Assembly: GCA_029379385.1 (NCBI GenBank)
Contig: CM055612.1
Location: forward strand, 11,160,001-11,224,000
DNA: 64,000 nucleotides
Source: Quillaja saponaria
Lineage: Eukaryota > Streptophyta > Magnoliopsida > Fabales > Quillajaceae
Direction: 5' to 3'
The translations under genes were made by a program, and so were the position numbers. Below, piece after piece: positions 60,334-64,000 of this stretch. The notes under the pieces are model-generated. The model saw only the letters and a program-made list of their open reading frames with translations, was not told where the DNA came from and searched no databases. Numbering within the stretch: the stretch's first letter is position 1; every line of letters starts with the position of its first letter.

Positions 60334-63300
60334 ATGCAAGATCCATCAAACCCTAGAATCCATAACCAGGTCACTCAGAAATCATCCACAATGTCATCAA
60401 ATCAGAATCAGAGCATTCCCTTCCGAGGGTCTTTCCACCGGCGGGCTCATTCCGAGGTTCATTTCCGGATCCCTGAAGAACTCGATCTGGATTCGGATAC
60501 ATTCGATGGTACTTCTGCTACTTTCGAAGATCTTGGATCCGAGGACGACCTCTTTTGCACTTATATGGACATTGAGAAGATCGAATCTAAAGTGGAGGAT
60601 GGACCTTCCACAATAACACCTGAGAACGTCAATAGTGGTGGGCAGGTAGAGACTAGAGAAGGAGAGAAAAGTGAGAGACTTAGACACCGTCATAGCAATT
60701 CAGTTGATGGGTCTTTGTTAATGGATTCCATTGAGGCCAAGAAGGCTATGGCTCCTGATAAGCTTGCTGAATTATGGACCGTTGATCCCAAGAGAGCCAA
60801 GAGGTGTGACTCTCTCAATGTGGGTTATGCGTCTTTCAGTCTCGTATATAAAGATAGTTGCTTTATTAGCAAAATTATGAGTTAATGCCATGATGATAAT
60901 TAGCTTAAGTTTCTCCTAACTATGAATATGGTGATTCATGTCTTTGCTTTTTTATGTCAGTAAAATAAAGCAACTGAATTTTGAGCTGCTAATTCAGACT
61001 CAGGTTACTACTCAAGCTGTCCCTTTTAAATGAAAATAGTATTGGAATTTGACATTGCCAATTGTTATGAAGTTTGATAGTAGTTTTGGAAATCTTTTCT
61101 TTCCTTATATAAAAAAAAATAGGTATGCAAATCCTGTAAAAGGAGGAAACTTAATCAAATCTTCCAATTTTGGCTTGGAATTATATGGAAATCTTGTTAA
61201 AGGAGGAAATTGGACCAGCTTCCCTTTTTGGTTTCAAATTATTTGGAAGGCTCGCCGTTTTTTTCAATTTCAATGAAATACTTGGGCTTGTCTATTCTAT
61301 GTTTTTCTGGTCGCGCTGCACTGGATTTTTCTTTTGGACGAATATGAACTGAACTAAACTGTGGTGCGAACATGGTTCTTTTTCTCATTCGTCCTATCCT
61401 TGAATATTCTCTTTACTGAATGTAAACAACGTAACTTTATCCATTAAGAAAAAGGCATGTCAGTTGTCTAAACTTCAGAGTTTTAGGCAGCTTTTGGGTG
61501 AGCTACCCTAGTTATTGAGGTTGAAATTGCATGCTATAAAGGTTGACATATTTCATTCTTAAGGAACTTCCCCAAATTGTGTTTTTGATGCAGGATTCTT
61601 GCAAATCGGCAGTCTGCTGCTCGCTCAAAAGAGAGGAAAGCTCGTTACATGTTAGAACTTGAGAGAAAAGTTCAAACCCTTCAAACAGAAGCAACTACAC
61701 TTTCTGCCCAATTATCTCTTTTCCAGGTTCTTACTGAATCACAAATATGACTTGATTAACGACAACATAGTTACACTCTGTTAAAGGTTTGGTTAGCTTC
61801 AGAGAACTAGTAGTCACTGGTTCTGGTGCTAGGGGTAGTTTCTTTACCAATCTCACTACAAGAACTTAAATTTGTTACATGTTTTCATACGTGAGTCTGG
61901 GTTCTGTGTACAACATGAATTATAAATTATTTGTGCTTTTATGTGAACAACTATAAATTTCACATAACCAAAACTAGATGGGGTAATTCAGTGCACATAG
62001 AGGGGGAGGGGGATGTAGGATGACTTATTAATGTATCACTTTTCATAGCCATATCTCAGTCTTTTATAAAAATAATAAAAATATTGTCCATTTAGACACA
62101 TCATGATTCTTTTATGGTTGAAGAAAAATGTAGCATGCTATTTCTTTTGCTCCTTTTCCTGGTGGGTTGGGTTATTTTTGCTTAATAATTTTTTTTCTTT
62201 TCAAATACTTTTTTTTTATAGCATTCATTTGTTAACATTAAAAGGAGATCTAGACTTTAGCAAGAGGATACTTTTGTCCATATATAAGTTAATGCTCTCA
62301 TACATAACATATACATGCATATGTATGTATTTATCTTTTTACTTATGCGAAGTTGGATATATTTCATTTCTCATGAAGTTGCATGGTTATGGTTCTGAAG
62401 TCAGTAGGTGTTGTCCCAGTGCTTATTGATCACCCTTCTTGTTAGTCTGCTTTTCTTGTTAAATTTTCTTGAGGATTTTGTATTTCTAATAAGTTCCTCT
62501 TTCAGAGAGATACAACTGGCCTGAGCAATGAAAATACAGAGCTTAAGCTTCGGTTACAAGCTATGGAGCAACAGGCTCAGTTACGTGATGGTATGTTAAT
62601 GCATACCCTATATTTTGATACTACTGGAAGGTTATGTCTATTGTATGATACTATGATTTCCATTTTAGTCTTTCTCATTAACGTCCCTCTTTGTATTTGT
62701 TTCTTATACAAATTGAATATTTGATAATTGACATCATTACCACATTCATAGTTGACAAATTGTGAATCGTATTGTGAATCGTAATGTGAATCAAAATCCT
62801 AATTTTGTAAATCATGAATCTTAACAGTTCATTTTAAGAAAAAGGTACAAAATAACAAATTAACATGTAACAACAAAATAGGTTAGAAAGTAATTTGTCG
62901 TGGAACATAAAACTAACATCATAAGAATGGCATGATAACCAATCACATCATAAGAGAAAAATGTAGTTTCACTAGTAGACATTCTTTGGCCATCCCACAA
63001 CTGTGCCAACAAAAACACCTTTAACAAGTTTTATGGATCTAAAAGTCAAAAAAACATAAAACATAGAAGATATGTAAATAACCATCAAAATGAAGTAAAA
63101 ATCATCAAAAATGAAGCGACATGATTTGGATAATTTTGAAGGATGGGTAATTGCTGAGAAGTTTCGGAGACAAGTAATTAGTATTTTCTTTCACAAAAAA
63201 TTAAGAAAAAGTGTTAAAATGTGTTTTTCGGTCTTCCAGATGTGCAAAATCTGATCTGTCCAAGTTGGATAATTAACCCTAGTGAATAGTAGTTAAATCG

Positions 63301-64000
63301 CTGATTCAGTGAGATTCTATGATTTGCAGGCTTGAATTGCAATTCACCTGTGTGCACTCTTTCAACCGATTTTTTTTGTTGATTCGAATCGGTAGTCCCA
63401 TGAATCAAATAATGTTGCTAGTTATATAGTTAAATAAGTAGTTATCAGTTCTTAAACTTATTTCAATATAGTTGAACTCCTCTACCCCCCTCCCCAGGAA
63501 AAGGTAAACCAGAAGGTTGGAATGGTCAAGTACTTTACCATGATATTGTTGCAGCGTATATAGAAATGGTAGCACCCAACTTCTTATTATCAAAAACCAA
63601 TGCCCGAACATTTCTTTGTTGTGTTATCTTTCTTCCAAGCATCCATACTGTGATTGCTTGCTGATTGGTAATGGATGGCATTACTTTCTGCCTAATACAG
63701 CATTAAATGAAGCACTGAAGAAAGAGGTTGAGAGGCTCAAGTTTGCTACTGGAGAGACAATGACTCCGACTGATACTTATAATTTTGGAATGCAGCAACT
63801 TCCATATTCCTGTTCCTCTGTCTTCTCACATCGGCCTCAACATGGGTCAGGTGAACCCCAGAACATACAAATGCAGCAGTTTCATTCATTCATGTCCAAC
63901 ATGTCAACTCCCAACCAGCCTCTGCTTGCTGCAGCCAACCCACATGACTTGTCAGAAATGTTTCAGCAGGATTCTCTTGGCCGATTTCAGGGGCTTGAGA
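60334..64000 (+). CDS. Group I bZIP transcription factor (bZIP18/bZIP52-like), 3' end outside window
   Basis: Exons 60334-60803, 61594-61726, 62506-62590 and 63701 to beyond the window end; phases agree and introns are GT-AG. The start [12 protein letters not shown] is typical of the family. The N-terminus has two basic-His-Ser motifs ([19 protein letters not shown]) of the kind phosphorylated and bound by 14-3-3 proteins, and an acidic block, [17 protein letters not shown]. Then come [20 protein letters not shown] and the basic region [18 protein letters not shown], with Lys at the position held by Arg in other plant bZIPs, the group I signature. The leucine zipper runs from about 175 to 235 ([35 protein letters not shown]). 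A Gln/Met-rich C-terminus follows. Group I members (VIP1, bZIP18/29/30/52/69) act in osmosensory, wall and pollen programmes and shuttle to the nucleus. Confidence 0.93.
62591..63700. other. Third intron of the bZIP gene
   Basis: The longest intron seen in this gene (1.1 kb). Near 62755-62825 it holds repeated GTGAATC(G/A)-type units (TTGTGAATCGTATTGTGAAT) and related GATTCG/GAATCG motifs around 63290-63405, suggesting an old inserted repeat. No coding sequence seen. Confidence 0.5.

Noticed and set aside
1..64000. CRISPR arrays, rRNA genes, complete tRNA genes
   Set aside because: None found by reading; regular repeats present are transposon, satellite or microsatellite sequence.

Overview
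This is nuclear DNA from a flowering plant, most likely a woody or herbaceous eudicot. The evidence is very AT-rich intergenic sequence, GT-AG introns, plant-specific families (CYP85-clan P450, chalcone isomerase-like protein, ATL RING-H2 ligase, group I bZIP, PPR remnant) and a dense load of plant transposable elements. I cannot name the species. There is no bacterial, organellar or CRISPR signature.

Bases 1-13,900 are repeat-dominated. They hold hAT-type MITEs (690-1086, 3828-4237), a Helitron-like element (1834-3077), and a ~4.2 kb solo-LTR-like element (4336-11655, perfect 5-bp target duplication) with a second solo LTR (6353-9498) inserted in it. The first gene is an intronless, probably plastid-targeted protein of unknown function at 13934-14707 (-).

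Bases 15,516-32,245 are a set of nested insertions. Inverted arms like the ends of a Mutator-type element enclose a fragment of a zf-RVT/RNase H coding region. That fragment is split by a solo LTR (16202-30210), which is itself split by a ~10 kb CACTA (En/Spm) transposon (17767-27737). The CACTA element carries both of its usual genes in reverse orientation, both with in-frame stops. A long-arm foldback element (30690-32030) lies inside the right arm.

Bases 32,246-39,345 hold MITEs, a degenerate PPR pseudogene (35580-36035, -) and an AT-rich tandem array. The genic part follows: a four-exon CYP716/CYP728-like P450 (39611-41515, -); a hAT transposase pseudogene (43885-47235, -) interrupted by a TRIM retroelement and a MITE; a CHIL gene (48775-50757, +); an ATL-type E3 ligase (52728-53330, -); and the 5' two-thirds of a bZIP18/52-like transcription factor gene (60334 to the window end, +).

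The most interesting points are in CHIL. Its start codon appears to be created by splicing (A at 48775 joined to TG at 48890), and its exon 3 carries one extra base (near 49969) that shifts an otherwise intact, highly conserved reading frame. The second highlight is the insertion order that can be read from the nested elements. The genes here are unrelated neighbours and do not form a pathway cluster, although P450 and CHIL both belong to specialised metabolism.
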